Assembly (NCBI GenBank): GCA_023376005.1
Contig: CM042139.1
Span: 143,463,664 to 143,527,663 of the forward strand
Length of the DNA stretch: 64,000 nt
Direction: 5' to 3'
Source: Doryteuthis pealeii
Taxonomy: Eukaryota; Mollusca; Cephalopoda; Myopsida; Loliginidae
The notes under the pieces are model-generated. The model did no database searches, was not told the origin of the DNA, and saw only the letters and a list, made by a program, of their open reading frames with translations. Position numbers and translations under genes: made by a program. Below are positions 31,860 through 43,395 of the stretch, one piece after another. The first letter of the stretch is position 1. Every line of letters begins with the position of its first letter.

Positions 31860-32550
31860 ATGGATAAGATTTAGAGTTGAGTTTTTGATTAACCTTTTCA
31901 TGTTGAGAACATGTTACAAATGAGGATCAAGGCTGTATAATAATCTCTTTAAATAATAGTATCATATCTTGGGTACATGGACTTTCAACCTGTTGGTCAT
32001 TTTTTAAGGATGTAGGTACAACCACACCTAGTATACAATGTAGTCTGTGATCATGAATGTTTTGAATGAGAGCATTCATCACATGCAGTGATGCTGTGTA
32101 AGAATGTGCAGTTTGTTGGTAACTGATTTGAAATGCATGGTCATACTGACATCCTCAAAAATAATGAAGGTTGTAAGAACCTGTACTTGGATATAAACAT
32201 CAGTGATTTGGACAATTATCATATGACCTTCATCCTCATTTGCAACATCTCATTCACAAAAATGAAAAGGTGAATAAAAATATGTGTTGGGACTAGCCTA
32301 TCTACCTTTCATAGAGAGTAAATGAGCTGGTCCAGGACTATTTGTACACTGCTGTGTTAGAACATCTGGGTGATTACTGAAACTGCAAAGATTACGGAAC
32401 CATTACGCAAACAGTCTACCTTGATGTTTTAGCACTCTGTTGCGAGTTACTCTATGTCTGACAAAACTGCTTATTTGATGTACTAGTATGCTGAATGTTG
32501 TATGATCCAGTATACAACAATATGCTACAAGAAAATTTGGTGCCTAAATA
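31860..32550. other. No gene seen
   Basis: Unassigned sequence up to the (AT)n run at 32,557-32,588. Small frames on the mirror copy are not supported. Confidence 0.4.
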
Positions 32551-32552
32551 CA

Positions 32553-32588
<36 letters not shown>

Positions 32589-32691
32589 CATATAATGCCA
32601 CACCCTACCCATTGCAGAGATGTTTGTTAAATGCACACATTAAAACTTAGCCAAGTAATTCTGTTGATCAGGTATGTTATAATGAAAAAGG

Positions 32692-32978
32692 AAGCGGGTG
32701 GTGCTAATGGTTAAAGTCATAGGAAATGGGACTTGTCAACACGAGTTCAAATTTGGACGGGTAATTGGCATTTCACTTAGCGCTAATACCTTTAGGAAAG
32801 GATTGAAATTCTACTCTCCCTCCAGCTATGGATAAATAGTAGGCAGACTGGGCTTTTTAACCATGGTTAGGCAATCGGTCTAGGAGAAGGAAAACTCTGA
32901 ATTCAAACCTGTTAAACTCCGCTTAAGTAATTGACCTTGTGTTCACATTCTGCTCATGCGGAGGGTGGTTGAATATAT
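32692..32978 (+). repeat. SINE-A with perfect 13-bp target duplication
   Basis: ATAATGAAAAAGG flanks it on both sides (32,679-32,691 and 32,979-32,991), so the element boundaries are precise: 287 bp from GAAGCGGGTGGTGCTAATGG to the tail GGAGGGTGGTTGAATAT. This is the best evidence in the window for retroposition of this family. Confidence 0.95.
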
Positions 32979-33211
32979 ATAATGAAAAAGGTTGACCCTT
33001 TCAAGATGAACTTGCCAGAAATTCACAAATAAATCTAAAAAAAAAAAGGTTGGCTGGAGAAGTTTTCAAATTGGCATAGTGACCATGTTAATTCCTTCCC
33101 CTTATCTTGCACCATGTACAAATACCACTGTTTGATACACTGTGGATTTTACACAGGAAATAAGTAAATGCAAAAGTATAATTACCATAAAAATTATAAC
33201 ACTTTTAGTTT

Positions 33212-33474
33212 GGAGGTGCTTGTTGTATAATGGTTATCGTTATAGGAAATGGACAGAGCAACCAGAGTTCAAACACTGGATAAAGTTAGTTGCATTTCAC
33301 ATAGAGCTAAAGCCTCAAAAAAGTATGCATTCAACTATTATGCTGGGCTCTTTAACATTTGTATGCAACTAGTCTAGAAGGAAAACTTTGAATTCAAACT
33401 TGTTAAAACTGTGCTTAAAAGTTGACCTTAAGTCACATCCTGCTCATTAGGAGGGTTGGTAAATTTCATACATT
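33212..33474 (+). repeat. SINE-A with 9-bp target duplication
   Basis: TTTTAGTTT at 33,203-33,211 and 33,475-33,483 flanks an internally shortened copy that lacks part of the central block. The head is GGAGGTGCTTGTTGTATAAT and the tail ends GGAGGGTTGGTAAATTTC. Confidence 0.9.
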
Positions 33475-33483
33475 TTTTAGTTT

Positions 33484-33960
33484 TGCACAATGTTGTAATT
33501 CAGCATGGGCTCCAATGTCTCAATATGGAAATTGGGGTGTAATATTAAGATTGGAGGGCATAGAAAAAAAGAGTGACAAAACTAATAAAAAGATTACAGT
33601 TACAAGGAGATATTGAAGCAATTAGAATTAACTACTTTACTAGAAAGAAGAATGAGGTGATCTAATTTAACTTTCAAAATAAACTTAATTATGGTATACC
33701 TTTTTTAAATATTTCACCATGAACTGAAAAATTTACTGTCATATTTGAAAAAATTAAGTCTATTAATTTTTTTGCAAATAGAGTAATATATTTTTGGAAC
33801 AAATTGTCTAATCAGATTCAAAAAACAGCAATAGTATAAGAATATTAAGGATTGAATAGATATTTACCAACCTCTATGCAGGAGAATAGCATTATAATGG
33901 TAAGAACAATAAATTAAAAGGGCATTTTGGGAACTATTGGATGAATTGCTTAACAGAATT
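33484..33960. other. No gene seen
   Basis: AT-rich. The 64-codon frame at 33,422-33,616 starts in SINE sequence and is not supported. Confidence 0.4.
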
Positions 33961-33961
33961 T

Positions 33962-33973
33962 GATATATATTAT

Positions 33974-34003
<30 letters not shown>
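33962..34003. repeat. (AT)n microsatellite
   Basis: An AT run followed directly by a hairpin GTACCAAGTTTCTTGGTAC (34,017-34,035). Confidence 0.9.
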
Positions 34004-34005
<2 letters not shown>

Positions 34006-34128
34006 CTTTGGTTCGGTACCAAGTTTCTTGGTACAAGGTGATTCTAGGCTGGTCCTAATTCTCTACCAGTAGTTTGTTGTAGAGCAGAGCAAAGTTTGGC
34101 CATGTGTCTGTCTAAATAAAAGATATCA

Positions 34129-34180
34129 GTGGTCTAAGAAGCTCGTGGGCATACTCACGAGTGAAATGGTCCATAACCAC
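34129..34180 (+). ncRNA. Hammerhead-ribozyme-like motif, second type
   Basis: Stem I GTGGT (34,129-34,133) pairs perfectly with ACCAC (34,176-34,180). Stem II GCTCGTG pairs with CACGAGT (34,141-34,147 and 34,156-34,162), followed by GAAA (34,163-34,166) and a short palindromic stem III ATGG/CCAT. A T-A step (34,174-34,175) sits where cleavage would occur. The core here reads CTAAGAA, lacking the essential G5. The mirror copy reads CTGAAGAA, so the G loss is probably a base error in one arm. Confidence 0.55.
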
Positions 34181-34210
34181 GATACCCATGGTATTTAAGG
34201 CCTTTTATTC

Positions 34211-34216
<6 letters not shown>

Positions 34217-34253
<37 letters not shown>

Positions 34254-34270
34254 ATTGTATTGTATTGTAT
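34217..34270. repeat. (AT)n and (TGTAT)n microsatellite
   Basis: An AT run followed by about four TGTAT pentamers. Confidence 0.9.
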
Positions 34271-34384
34271 ATGCATCTTTGCAAATATTTTTTTATTTGT
34301 TTGTAAAGGTTGATGTGAAAAGATAATAAAAAGGGGAGATGCCCAAGGAGACATAACAAACAAATAATAATAATAAAGAAACAT

Positions 34385-34945
34385 GTTCTTGCACCATATG
34401 AAGGATGATCAGAAGTATAGCCTTTTATTTATTTCCATGGAAACTACAGGTATAGAGCACAATATTTGACACTGGATAGTGCAAGCAACAAAAATTTTTT
34501 TATCTTGTTTTCACCACCATTGGTTATAAATTTTCACCAGTGATCATCAAGAGGCCTGTATACTGTGCTTGCACAATGTCTTCTCCAGAAGTGATAACTT
34601 CTATTTTATCATGGCATTCAGAGGTGGATAATGGTGGTATTACAGTAGAGGTTGAACCTTCCCAATCACCTTTAGATTTAAAAAAAAACCTTTTTCACAG
34701 ACAACAGCTAAAAGGTATGCCCAATGAATGTGATTTCCTAACCTCTAGCATAAAATAACCTTAGATAGGTTCACACGCTGTTAAAAATCAATCAGTTTAT
34801 TGTTTATCAAAACAGCATAACCAATGATGATGATTATATAGAAAAATAGTGGTTTGCATGTGAAAACTGCTCTATCAAAGGATGTTATTGTGTTCTATTG
34901 ACATGCATACTTCCTTCGATTTGCAATTTATATCATTCTTACCTC
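34385..34945. mobile_element. Mariner-derived foldback element
   Basis: The left end (GATCAGAAGTATAGCC, then TATTTCCATGGAAACTACAG, GAGCACAATATTTGAC and CACCACCATTGGTTAT) is matched in reverse by the right end (AGCATAACCAATGATGATGA and CTCTATCAAAGGATGTTATT). Two mariner-type leaders thus face each other across a middle segment. No transposase motif is evident. Confidence 0.6.
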
Positions 34946-34963
34946 CCTTGAAACATATATATT

Positions 34964-35230
34964 TGTGGAGGTGCATAATGTAATGGTTATTGTCATAGGA
35001 AATGGACATGGTGAGACAAGTTCAAATCCTGACGAGCCTGTTTGCATCACATTTTGCTAATACTCTTGAGGAAGGTATGCATCCAATTATTCTCCCTCCA
35101 GCTATGGTTAAATATTAGGGCTCTTTAACCTTGTATGGCAACCAATCTAGGCGAAGGAAAACTAAATGTAAACCGGTTTAAACTCCACTTAAGAAATTGA
35201 GCCTGTGTCACATCATACTCCTGCAGGAGT
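34964..35230 (+). repeat. SINE-A copy
   Basis: Head GGAGGTGCATAATGTAATGG and box B-like AAGTTCAAATCCTG. The tail reads GAGCCTGTGTCACATCATAC. It ends in a short AT run. Confidence 0.9.
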
Positions 35231-35361
35231 ATATATATATACAATATGTATTATACATTTGTTGCCTCTTTTTGGCTTGGTGTTCTTTTGTGACTTGCAT
35301 TGACCACTTGGTTTATTAAAGCCTTCCAAAAAGGTTTATCTCAGTCTTGTTTTTTTTTACA

Positions 35362-35600
35362 TTGGAAAAGGATAATTACTATTAGAAATGCATTGGAAAT
35401 TGGTTTTTACTTTAGAAATGCATTGGAAAACTGGATTTTACTAAAGAAATGTATTGGATTATGATTTTTATTATAGAAAATGCTCTAAAAAAATATTTTT
35501 ACAATAGAAATGCATTGCAAAAATATTTTACAATAGAAATTAAATTGGAAAATGACTTTTACATAGAAATATATTAGATAAATTGTATTATTGTAGCTTA
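35362..35600. repeat. Tandem repeat, about 35-bp unit, six to seven copies
   Basis: Repeated units of the form TAGAAATGCATTGGAAAA followed by TTTTTACTA vary in length by a few bases. A reverse frame (35,485-35,685) and the mirrored frame (43,082-43,288) read through the units and are not genes. Confidence 0.85.
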
Positions 35601-35604
35601 TGAA

Positions 35605-36180
35605 ACTAAATAGGAGCATTACTTTCAGAGCAACCCTTACTTTTCCTGGACATAATGTTAGAAAGCAGAAGGAAAAAAAAATCAATCATTCAGACCACCA
35701 TTGTCTTGACTTATTTCTGTTCTTTTGTCCTTAACTTCCAGATTCTCTTTGTCTCTTTAGCAATTCACATGTACTTGATGATTCTCCTCTCTATTTACAA
35801 TGCATTTTTCCTCATTTCCTCCCTCATTATCATTCATATCAAGATTCTTTCATTCTCTGTTTATTTTTTATCATTGTTCTCTCCTATCTTTCTTATTAAC
35901 GTGATGGTTCCATACTTCTACAAGAATACTGTTATTACAACTCATTCCAGTTAAAAAAAAAAGATTCTGAAGGTTTAACATAAATGCACAGATGCATGAG
36001 ATCCACTCCCCCTACCTCTTAATGCCGTATTCCTTATTTACTCTTAAGGATAAAGTACCAAACTTTTTAGATTATCAACCCATTTCATATGAAGCTCATC
36101 ATACTTAAATTTTAGCTCAAAACACAACGCAAAAAACTGACTGAATGACAGCTCGTAATTCAGAGTCAAGTACCACTGTA
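35605..36180. other. Unassigned, with mariner and hAT end fragments
   Basis: GCATTACTTTCAGAGCAACC (about 35,614) is the complement of a mariner-like terminus. Near 36,170 the reverse strand reads CAGTGGTACTTGACTC, a hAT-like end. A 99-codon hydrophobic frame (35,655-35,954) has no recognisable domain. Confidence 0.4.
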
Positions 36181-36184
36181 TATA

Positions 36185-36448
36185 TTACCAACTCCTCGCG
36201 ACGAGCAGGTTGAAAACACAAGGTCAAATTTACCAGCGTCTGAATTCAGAGTTTTCTTTCTATAACTACTTGCCTAACCAAGGTTTAAAGAACCTGGTGC
36301 TGGCCCTACTATTTACTCATAGCGGAGGAAAAATAAATGGATTCATTATATTAGTACTTTATGAAATGCAAACATTTTCACCAGGATTTGAATTCGGTCA
36401 CCGCGTTCATTTCCTCTGATTATAACCATTACAACATGAATGTCTCCA
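36185..36448 (-). repeat. SINE-A copy, reversed
   Basis: Tail complement CCAACTCCTCGCGACGAGCA. Head complement TATAACCATTACAACATGAA at the right-hand end. Confidence 0.9.
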
Positions 36449-36449
36449 T

Positions 36450-37015
36450 GATAAATGCATGTATTGCATGTAATATAGGCGAAATATGCAGAGCTGAATC
36501 CGTTGCTGTCATTTTATATGGAGAGCATAATCAATCATTTCTATTTCTTTAATATCAGTATTTAACACCTAAAATTCAGCATTCAACCCCAACCATATTT
36601 ATCACCAACTTTCTGACTCAATCACAAGCTCTTATCAACACGTTTGATAGTATAACCATTCCCAGGATTGATATCAACCATGTTGCCCATGGTGCTATCT
36701 GAATGGCCTGCCTAATTCACGTTTATTAAATTTTGTTTGCCTAGTTTCGTTCTTACATGTTCACATTTTGTATTGTCAAATAAATAAATCAGAAACTAAT
36801 TTGCTACCTTTATGAACATTTTTATTTCATATTTTCATATTACCTTTCAATTAAAAATGACCAATGAAATTATTTAATTATCAGATTGTAAATAGCACCT
36901 GTAATTTAAAGAGAATATTTTAATAAAAGTTTTACTTCAGAAAATTATGAAAATATTTTTTTCAATTCCGGGATCATATTCATATTGAAAAAATAGGATT
37001 TTTCTAGTAAGGGTT
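36450..37015. other. No gene seen
   Basis: AT-rich, unassigned. The mirror is at about 41,605-42,170. Confidence 0.4.
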
Positions 37016-37016
37016 T

Positions 37017-37150
37017 CCAATCATGGTGTAATGGTTAGCAAGCTAGTCTTGCAGACCCATTACTATAAAAGCGAATTTGATCCTAACTGGATGCCTCATA
37101 ATTATTCCGTAATGTCTCACAGCAGAAGTGTGTGTTAATCACATACTAAG
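37017..37150 (+). repeat. SINE-E, tRNA-headed fragment
   Basis: CATGGTGTAATGGTTAGCAA closely resembles the box A region of tRNA-Gln, with a box B-like GCGAATTTGATCCT after it and a non-tRNA body starting GGATGCCTCATAATTATTCC. The anticodon-stem region does not fold as a tRNA, so this is a SINE head rather than a tRNA gene. A related body lies at 37,970-38,130. Confidence 0.65.
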
Positions 37151-37432
37151 ACTGAATTCTTTTTCTATAGAAAAGATCTTTTTACAAAGAGAAAAAAATC
37201 AACTTTTCCCTATTTCTTATGTGTCTTTTGTAATGAAAATTATTGAGTTACCTTCAACAAATATTTTTTAGTAGTGCAGCCTACCTGATAACGAGCCATA
37301 TCTCATGCAGCCTGTTTCTTGAGGAAGGTTGCCCATGTCTAATTCTAATTTCAAAACATTCACTCCCTTTCAAACATGCTAAGAGGAAATGTTTTCTAAT
37401 TAAAACTCTGGGACAATTCCACAGCTAAATCC

Positions 37433-37730
37433 CTAAGACAGTCCATCCTTGGCTGAGGCTGTAGAATACGCTAACTGCAACCCCCCCCCCAAGGGCCTCC
37501 TGGTGGCAACCTGTAATACCTGAAGACAGGATTGTTGTGGTTGAGTGGTCATTGATGAAAGTACTAAGTGGTCCTGTGACATGCAACACTTCACTTACTT
37601 TGGTAAGACAGGTTGTTAGAGAGGCCTCATCATATGGCTGGTTTGTCAAAACCCTCACAAATATATGATTGTCCAAATGTATTCTTCAAATTGCTCTTAT
37701 GCAAATACCAACCTTCTTTATCTATACATA
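37433..37730 (+). repeat. Family D, 5' module
   Basis: GTAATACCTGAAGACAGGAT, then GGTCCTGTGACATGCAACAC and ATGATTGTCCAAATGTATTC, in family order. A poly(C) run (37,481-37,492) differs in length from its mirror. Confidence 0.75.
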
Positions 37731-37969
37731 TATAAAGGGCAGTTGTGTGTATATGTATGTCTGGAGGAAAAGTTTGAAAATAAAAACAATAACGGACAAA
37801 GTAAATATGTATACACATTAAATATCACCAGGGCTGGTTTTTGAGCAAAAATAATAGAGATTGATTTATGTTCATGAAGATGATTAAAAATTAAAATTTA
37901 AATGATAAAAACATGGAGTTTTTTTTTTTTTTTCATTTAATATTTTACATAGTAGACATTAACATTCTT

Positions 37970-38130
37970 TTCAGAGTAGCTGGATCAATGCAAGGTTTAT
38001 TTTTGTACATAGGGATTAAAGGGGCATTCCACGAGGATTCAACTCATGATCAGTAATAATGGTCTTACAGGACATGACTTTAAAAAATCATCCCCTATCC
38101 AGGCGATGGCGGTAGCTGCTACTAGTCATA
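37970..38130. repeat. SINE-E-like fragment
   Basis: The reverse strand carries GAGTTGAATCCTCGTGG (box B-like) and GATCCAGCTACTCTGAAAA. It is related to the 37,017 body by the AATGCCCC/ATGCCTC segment. Confidence 0.4.
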
Positions 38131-38137
38131 TATATAT

Positions 38138-38421
38138 TATCAACACCTCTGCATGAGTAGATGTGACACAAAGTAAATTTCTTAAGCAGAGTTTAACAGG
38201 GTTAAATTCAGAGTTTTCCTTCTTCCCAAGACCAGTTGCCATACTAGATTAAAGAGCCCAGTCTTCCCTACTATTTACCGAGCTGGAGGAGAATAGTTGG
38301 ATGCATACCTTTCCCAAGGTATTAGCTCTATGTGAAATGCAAAACAGCATTGTCCAGGATTTGAACTTTTGTTGCCATATTTATTTCCTTCAATGATAGC
38401 CATTATACCATGTGCCTCCTT
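38138..38421 (-). repeat. SINE-A copy, reversed
   Basis: Tail complement CAACACCTCTGCATGAGTAG, central complement AGCTGGAGGAGAATAGTTGG, head complement ATTATACCATGTGCCTCCT. Confidence 0.9.
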
Positions 38422-38769
38422 TTACATAAAGTTTAAACAAATCATATACATATATATATATATATATATAAATGCTCACTTTTCCATAATTTGCCCAGCT
38501 TGTGCCCTGGAGAAAACACTCCAGTCTCACTCCATTCAGCTACAGTCACTGCGGTGGGGCTTTCATTACAAAGTCGGCTTTACAGCCATAAAAATGCTCT
38601 CTGCAAACCCCACTCCTTTCAAACATGCCAAGAGAAATCAAGAGACCATTCCAGGTGTAGATTCCAACAGTCTTTTGAATGAGATTAGAGTTGGCAAAGT
38701 AAGAAAGTTACAATGTTATCCAAAATGCTTTAAGAATCATTACATTGATCAACCTTGCTTCCATCCAGT

Positions 38770-39325
38770 AATCCGCCTGGGGCGTTAGAATGCACTGACT
38801 GCAACTCTGCAGAGGGGGTAAGACTCCCCTAATTGGGCACCTGTTGGCCATGGGTGGCGACCCGTGATGCTTAAGGATAGAGCCAAGGTGGATGAGCAGT
38901 TCATGACATGCAATACTCCACTTGCCCTATCTGGGCTAGACGGGCGGTTCGGCTGGTCACGTCAAGGCCCTAGCACCTATATGATTTTCCCAACCCTATT
39001 GCCCTTATGGCAAGCCCCAACCCCTTTTTATCATATGGGGCTAGAAGGCGGTGGCTGCGGGTCTACATGTCCTGGAATGACATAAACTCTATCTGATGGT
39101 GAGCGTTCCAGTTTTGAGGTTGGGATGTGGAGCACCCCTTCATCACCATTGCTCCCTGCGTCCACTCTGACCCGGAGTGGTAGTACCTGTTTAGGGTTCC
39201 CATCTATGGTTAAATTAGAAAAATGTATTTATAAAAAAATTGTATTATCCATTAAGAATTTGATATTTCAAAACTTTATCGGCATTAAATGACCCACTAA
39301 GGTTGATATGCCGTAAAACAAAACA
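38770..39325 (+). repeat. Family D, fullest copy, ending in the palindrome spacer
   Basis: Joins the 5' module (GGTGGCGACCCGTGATGCTT, GACGGGCGGTTCGGCTGG), the 3' module (TATCTGATGGTGAGCGTTCC, CCGGAGTGGTAGTACCTGTT) and the shared SINE-type tail GGCATTAAATGACCCACTAA with TTGATATGCCGTAAAAC. It shows that the D modules seen separately elsewhere belong to one element of about 550 bp. Confidence 0.8.
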
Positions 39326-39328
39326 AAC
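39261..39328. other. Palindrome spacer (68 bp)
   Basis: The unpaired centre between ...ATTAAGAATT (ends 39,260) and AATTCTTAAT... (starts 39,329). It consists mainly of the 3' tail of the family D copy. Confidence 0.95.
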
Positions 39329-39361
39329 AATTCTTAATGATAATACAATATTTTTATTAAA

Positions 39362-39830
39362 TACATTTTCTTATTTAACCCATAGATGGCGACCCTAACA
39401 GGTACTACCACTCCGGGTCAGAGTGGACCAGCGGAGCAATCGTGATGAAGGGGTGCTCCACATTCCCCAAACCTCCAAAACTGGAACCTCACCATCAGAT
39501 AGAGTTTAATGTCCATTCCCAGGACATGTAGACCCGCAGCCACCGCCTTCTAGCACCCATATGATAAAAAGGGTTGGGGCTTGCCATAAGGGGCAATAGG
39601 TTGGAAATCATATTAGGTGCTAGGGCTTGACGTGACCAGCCGACCGCCCGTCTAGCCCAAGATAGGCCAAAGGGAGGTTATGCATTCATGAACTGCTCAT
39701 CCACCTTGGCTCTATCCTTAAGCATCACGGGTCGCCACCCATGGCCAACAGTGGCCCCATTAGGGAGTCTTACCCCTCTGCAGAGTTGCAGTCAGTGCAT
39801 TCTAACGCCCCAGGCGGATTACTGGATGGA
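39362..39830 (-). repeat. Mirror of the fullest family D copy
   Basis: Contains the D modules in reverse but lacks the SINE-type tail, which lies only in the spacer. Confidence 0.8.
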
Positions 39831-40175
39831 AGCACAGGTTGATCAATGTAATGATTCTTAAACATTTTGGATAACATTGTAAACTTTCTTACTTTGCCCA
39901 ACTCTAAATCTCATTCAAAAGACTGTGAATCTACACCTGGAATGTCTCTTGATTCTCTCTTGCATGTTGAAAAGGAGTGGGAGTTTGCAGAGCAGCATTT
40001 TTATGGCTGTAGAAGCCGACTTTGTAATTTAAGCCCCCACCGCAGTGACTGTAGCGAATGGAGTGAGACTGGAGTGTTTTCTCCAGGGCACAAGCTAGGG
40101 CAAATTATAGGAAAAGTGAGCATTATATATATATATATATATATATGTATATGATTTGTTTAACTTTATGATAAA

Positions 40176-40458
40176 AGGAGGCACATGTATAATGGCTATC
40201 ATTGAGGAAATAAATATGGCAACAAAAGTTCAAATCCTGGACAATGCTGTTTGCATTTTCACATAGAGCTAATACCCTTGGGGAAGGTATGCATCCAACT
40301 ATTCCCCTCCAGCTTATCGGTAAATAGTAGGGAAGACTGGGCTCTTTAATCTTAGTATGGCAACTGGTCTTGGAGAAGGAAAACTCTGAATTTAACCCTG
40401 TTAAACTCTGCTTAAGAAATTTACTTTGTGTCAATCCTACTCATGCAGAGGTGTTGAT
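40176..40458 (+). repeat. SINE-A (mirror of 38,138-38,421)
   Basis: Head GGAGGCACATGTATAATGGC, tail GCAGAGGTGTTGATAAATA. Confidence 0.9.
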
Positions 40459-40861
40459 AAATATATATATGACTAGTAGCAGCTACCCAACATCGCCTGG
40501 ATAGGGGATGATTTTTTAAAGTCAGTCCTGTAGATCCATTATTACTGAATCATGAGTTGAATCCTCGTGGAATGCCCCATTTAAATCCCTATGTACAAAA
40601 ATAAACCTTGCATTGATCCAGCTACTCTGAAAAGAAATGTTAATGTCTACTATGTAAAATATTAAATGAAAAAAAAAAAAACTCCATGTTTTTATCATTT
40701 AAATTTTAATTTTTAATCATCTTCATGAACATAAATCAAATCTCTATTATTTTTGCTCAAAAACCAAGCCCTGGTGATATTTAATGTGTATACATATTTA
40801 CTTTGTCGTTAATTGTTTTATTTTCAAAGTTTCCTCCAGACATACATATACACACAACTGC

Positions 40862-41190
40862 CCTTTATATATGTATAGATAAAGAAGGGTTGGTATTTGC
40901 CATAAGAGCAATTTGAAGAATACATTTGGGACAATCATATATTTGTGAGGGTTTGACAAAACCAGCCATATGATGAGGCCTCTCTAACAACCTGTCTTAC
41001 CAAAGTAAGTGAAGTGTTGCATGTCACAGGACCACTTAGTACTTTCATCAATGACCACTCAACCACAACAATCCTGTCTTCAGGTATTACAGGTTGCCAC
41101 CAGGAGGCCCCTTGGGGGGGGGGGTCTTGCAGTTAGCGTATTCTACAGCCTCAGCCAACAGGATGGACTGTCTTAGGGATTTTAGCTGTG
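40862..41190 (-). repeat. Family D 5' module (mirror of 37,433-37,730)
   Basis: Same blocks in reverse, with a ten-base G run where the left arm has a C run. Confidence 0.75.
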
Positions 41191-42173
41191 GAATTGTCCC
41201 CAGAGTTTAATTAGAAAACATTTCCTCTTAGCATGTTTGAAAGGGAGTGAATGTTTGAAATTAGAATTAGACATGGGCAACCTTCCTCAAGAAACAGGCT
41301 GCATGAGATATGGCTCGTTATCAGGTAGGCTGCACTACTAAAAAATATTTGTTGAAGGTAACTCAATAATTTTCATTACAAAAGACACATAAGAAATAGG
41401 GAAAAGTTGATTTTTTTCTCTTTGGTAAAAAGATCTTTTCTATAGAAAAAGAATTCAAGTCTTAGTATGTGATTAACACACACTTCTGCTGTGAGACATT
41501 ACGGAATAATTATGAGGCATCCAGTTAGGATCAAATTCGCTATTTCATAGTAATGGGTCTGCAAGACTAGCTTGCTAACCATTACACCATGATTGGAAAC
41601 CCTTACTAGAAAAATCCTATTTTTTCAATATGAATATGATCCCGGAATTGAAAAAAATATTTTCATAATTTCTGAAGTAAAACTTTATTAAAAATATTCT
41701 CTTTAAATTACAGGTGCCTATTTAACAATCTGATAATTAAATAATTTCATTGGTCATTTTTAAATTGAAAGGTAATATGAAAATATGAAATAAAAAATGT
41801 TCATAAAAGTAGCAAAATTAGTTTCTGATTTATTTATTTGACAATACAAAAATGTGAACATGTAAGAACGAAACTAGGCAAACAAAATTTTAATAAACGT
41901 GAAATTAGGCAGGCCATTCAGATAGCACCATGGGCAACATGGTTGATATCAATCCCTGGGAATGGTTATACTATCAAACGTGTTGATAAGAGCTTGTGAT
42001 TGAGTCAGAAAGTTGGTGATAAATATGGTTGGGGTTGAATGCTGAATTTTAGGTGTTAAATACTGATATTAAGAAATAGAAATAGATTGATTATGCTCTC
42101 CATATAAAATGACAGCAAACGGATTCAGCTCTGCATATTTCCCTATATTACATGCAATACATGCATTTATCAT

Positions 42174-42438
42174 GGAGACATTCATGTTGTAATGGTTATA
42201 ATCAGAGGAAATGAACGCGGTGACCCGAATTCAAATCCTGGATGAAAATGTTTGCATTTCATAAAGTACTAATAATAATGAATCCATTTATTTTTCCTCC
42301 AGCTATGAGTAAATAGTAGGGCACACCAGGTTCTTTAACCTTGGTTAGGCAAGTAGTTATAGAAAGAAAACTCTGAATTCAGACCTGGTAAATTTGACCT
42401 TGTGTTTTCAACCTGCTCGTGCGGAGGAGTTGGTAAAT
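42174..42438 (+). repeat. SINE-A (mirror of 36,185-36,448)
   Basis: Head GGAGACATTCATGTTGTAAT, tail TCGTGCGGAGGAGTTGGTAA. Confidence 0.9.
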
Positions 42439-43034
42439 ATATACAGTGGTACATTGACTCTGAATTACGAGCTGTCATTCAGTCAGTTTTTTGCGTTGTG
42501 TTTAGAGCTAAAATTTAAAGTATGATTGAGCTTCATATGAAATGGGTTGATAATCTAAAAAGTTTGGTAACTTATCCTTAAGAGTAAATAAGGATATCGG
42601 CATTAAGAGGTAGGGGGAGTGGATCTCATGCATCTGTGCATTTATGCTAACCTTCAGAATCTTTTTTTTTACTGGATGAGTTGTAATAACAGTATTCTTG
42701 TAGAAGTATCAGGAACCATCACGTTAATAAGAAAGATAGGAGAGAACAATGATAAAAACATAAACAGAGAATGAAAGAATCTTGATATGAATGATAATGA
42801 GGGAGGAAATGAGGAAAAATGCATTGTAAATAGAGAGGAGAAATCATCAAAGTACATGTGAATTGCTAAAGAGACAAAGAGAATCTGAAAGTTAAGGCAC
42901 AAAAGAACAGAAATAAGTCAAGACAATGGTGGTCTGAATGATTGATTTTTTTTTCCTTCTGCTTTCTAACATTATGTCCAGGAAAGTAAGGGTTGCTCTG
43001 AAAGTAATGCCTCCTATTTAGTTCATAAGCTACA

Positions 43035-43262
43035 ATAATACAATTTATCTAATATATTTCTATAGTAAAAGTCATTTTCCAATGAATTTCTATTGTAAAA
43101 ATATTTTTGCAATGCATTTCTATTGTAAAAATATTTTTTTAGAGCATTTCTATAATAAAAATCATATCCAATACATTTCTTTAGTAAAAATCAGTTTTCA
43201 ATGCATTTCTAAAGTAAAAACCAATTTCCAATGCATTTCTATAGTAATTATCCTTTTCCAAT
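43035..43262. repeat. Tandem repeat (mirror of 35,362-35,600)
   Basis: Units of the form CCAATGCATTTCTATAGTAA. Unit lengths differ slightly from the left arm. Confidence 0.85.
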
Positions 43263-43395
43263 GTAAAAAAAAACCAAGACTGAGATAAACCTTTTGGAAG
43301 GCTTTAATAAACCAAGTGGTCAATGCCAAGTCACAAAAGAACACCAAGCCAAAAAGAGGCAACAAATGTATATACATATTTGTATATATATATAC

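Larger units (their letters stand above)
17848..39260 (+). repeat. Left arm of giant palindrome (about 21.4 kb)
   Basis: The whole segment recurs reversed at 39,329-60,920. Paired landmarks confirm this along its length: the hAT MITE 19,309-19,611 with 59,118-59,419, the TRIM 24,915-25,442 with 53,198-53,731, and the motif 31,285-31,327 with 47,290-47,332. The sums of paired coordinates drift from 78,589 at the axis to about 78,768 at the outer edge, a net 179-base length difference. In the parts aligned by eye, the differences are mostly 1-2 base indels and microsatellite lengths. Confidence 0.97.

Noticed and set aside
35655..35954. 99-codon hydrophobic frame
   Set aside because: No domain, and the mirror copy in the right arm does not preserve the same frame.
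37020..37085. tRNA-Gln-like gene
   Set aside because: Only the 5' half resembles tRNA-Gln. The rest does not pair as a cloverleaf and a SINE body follows.
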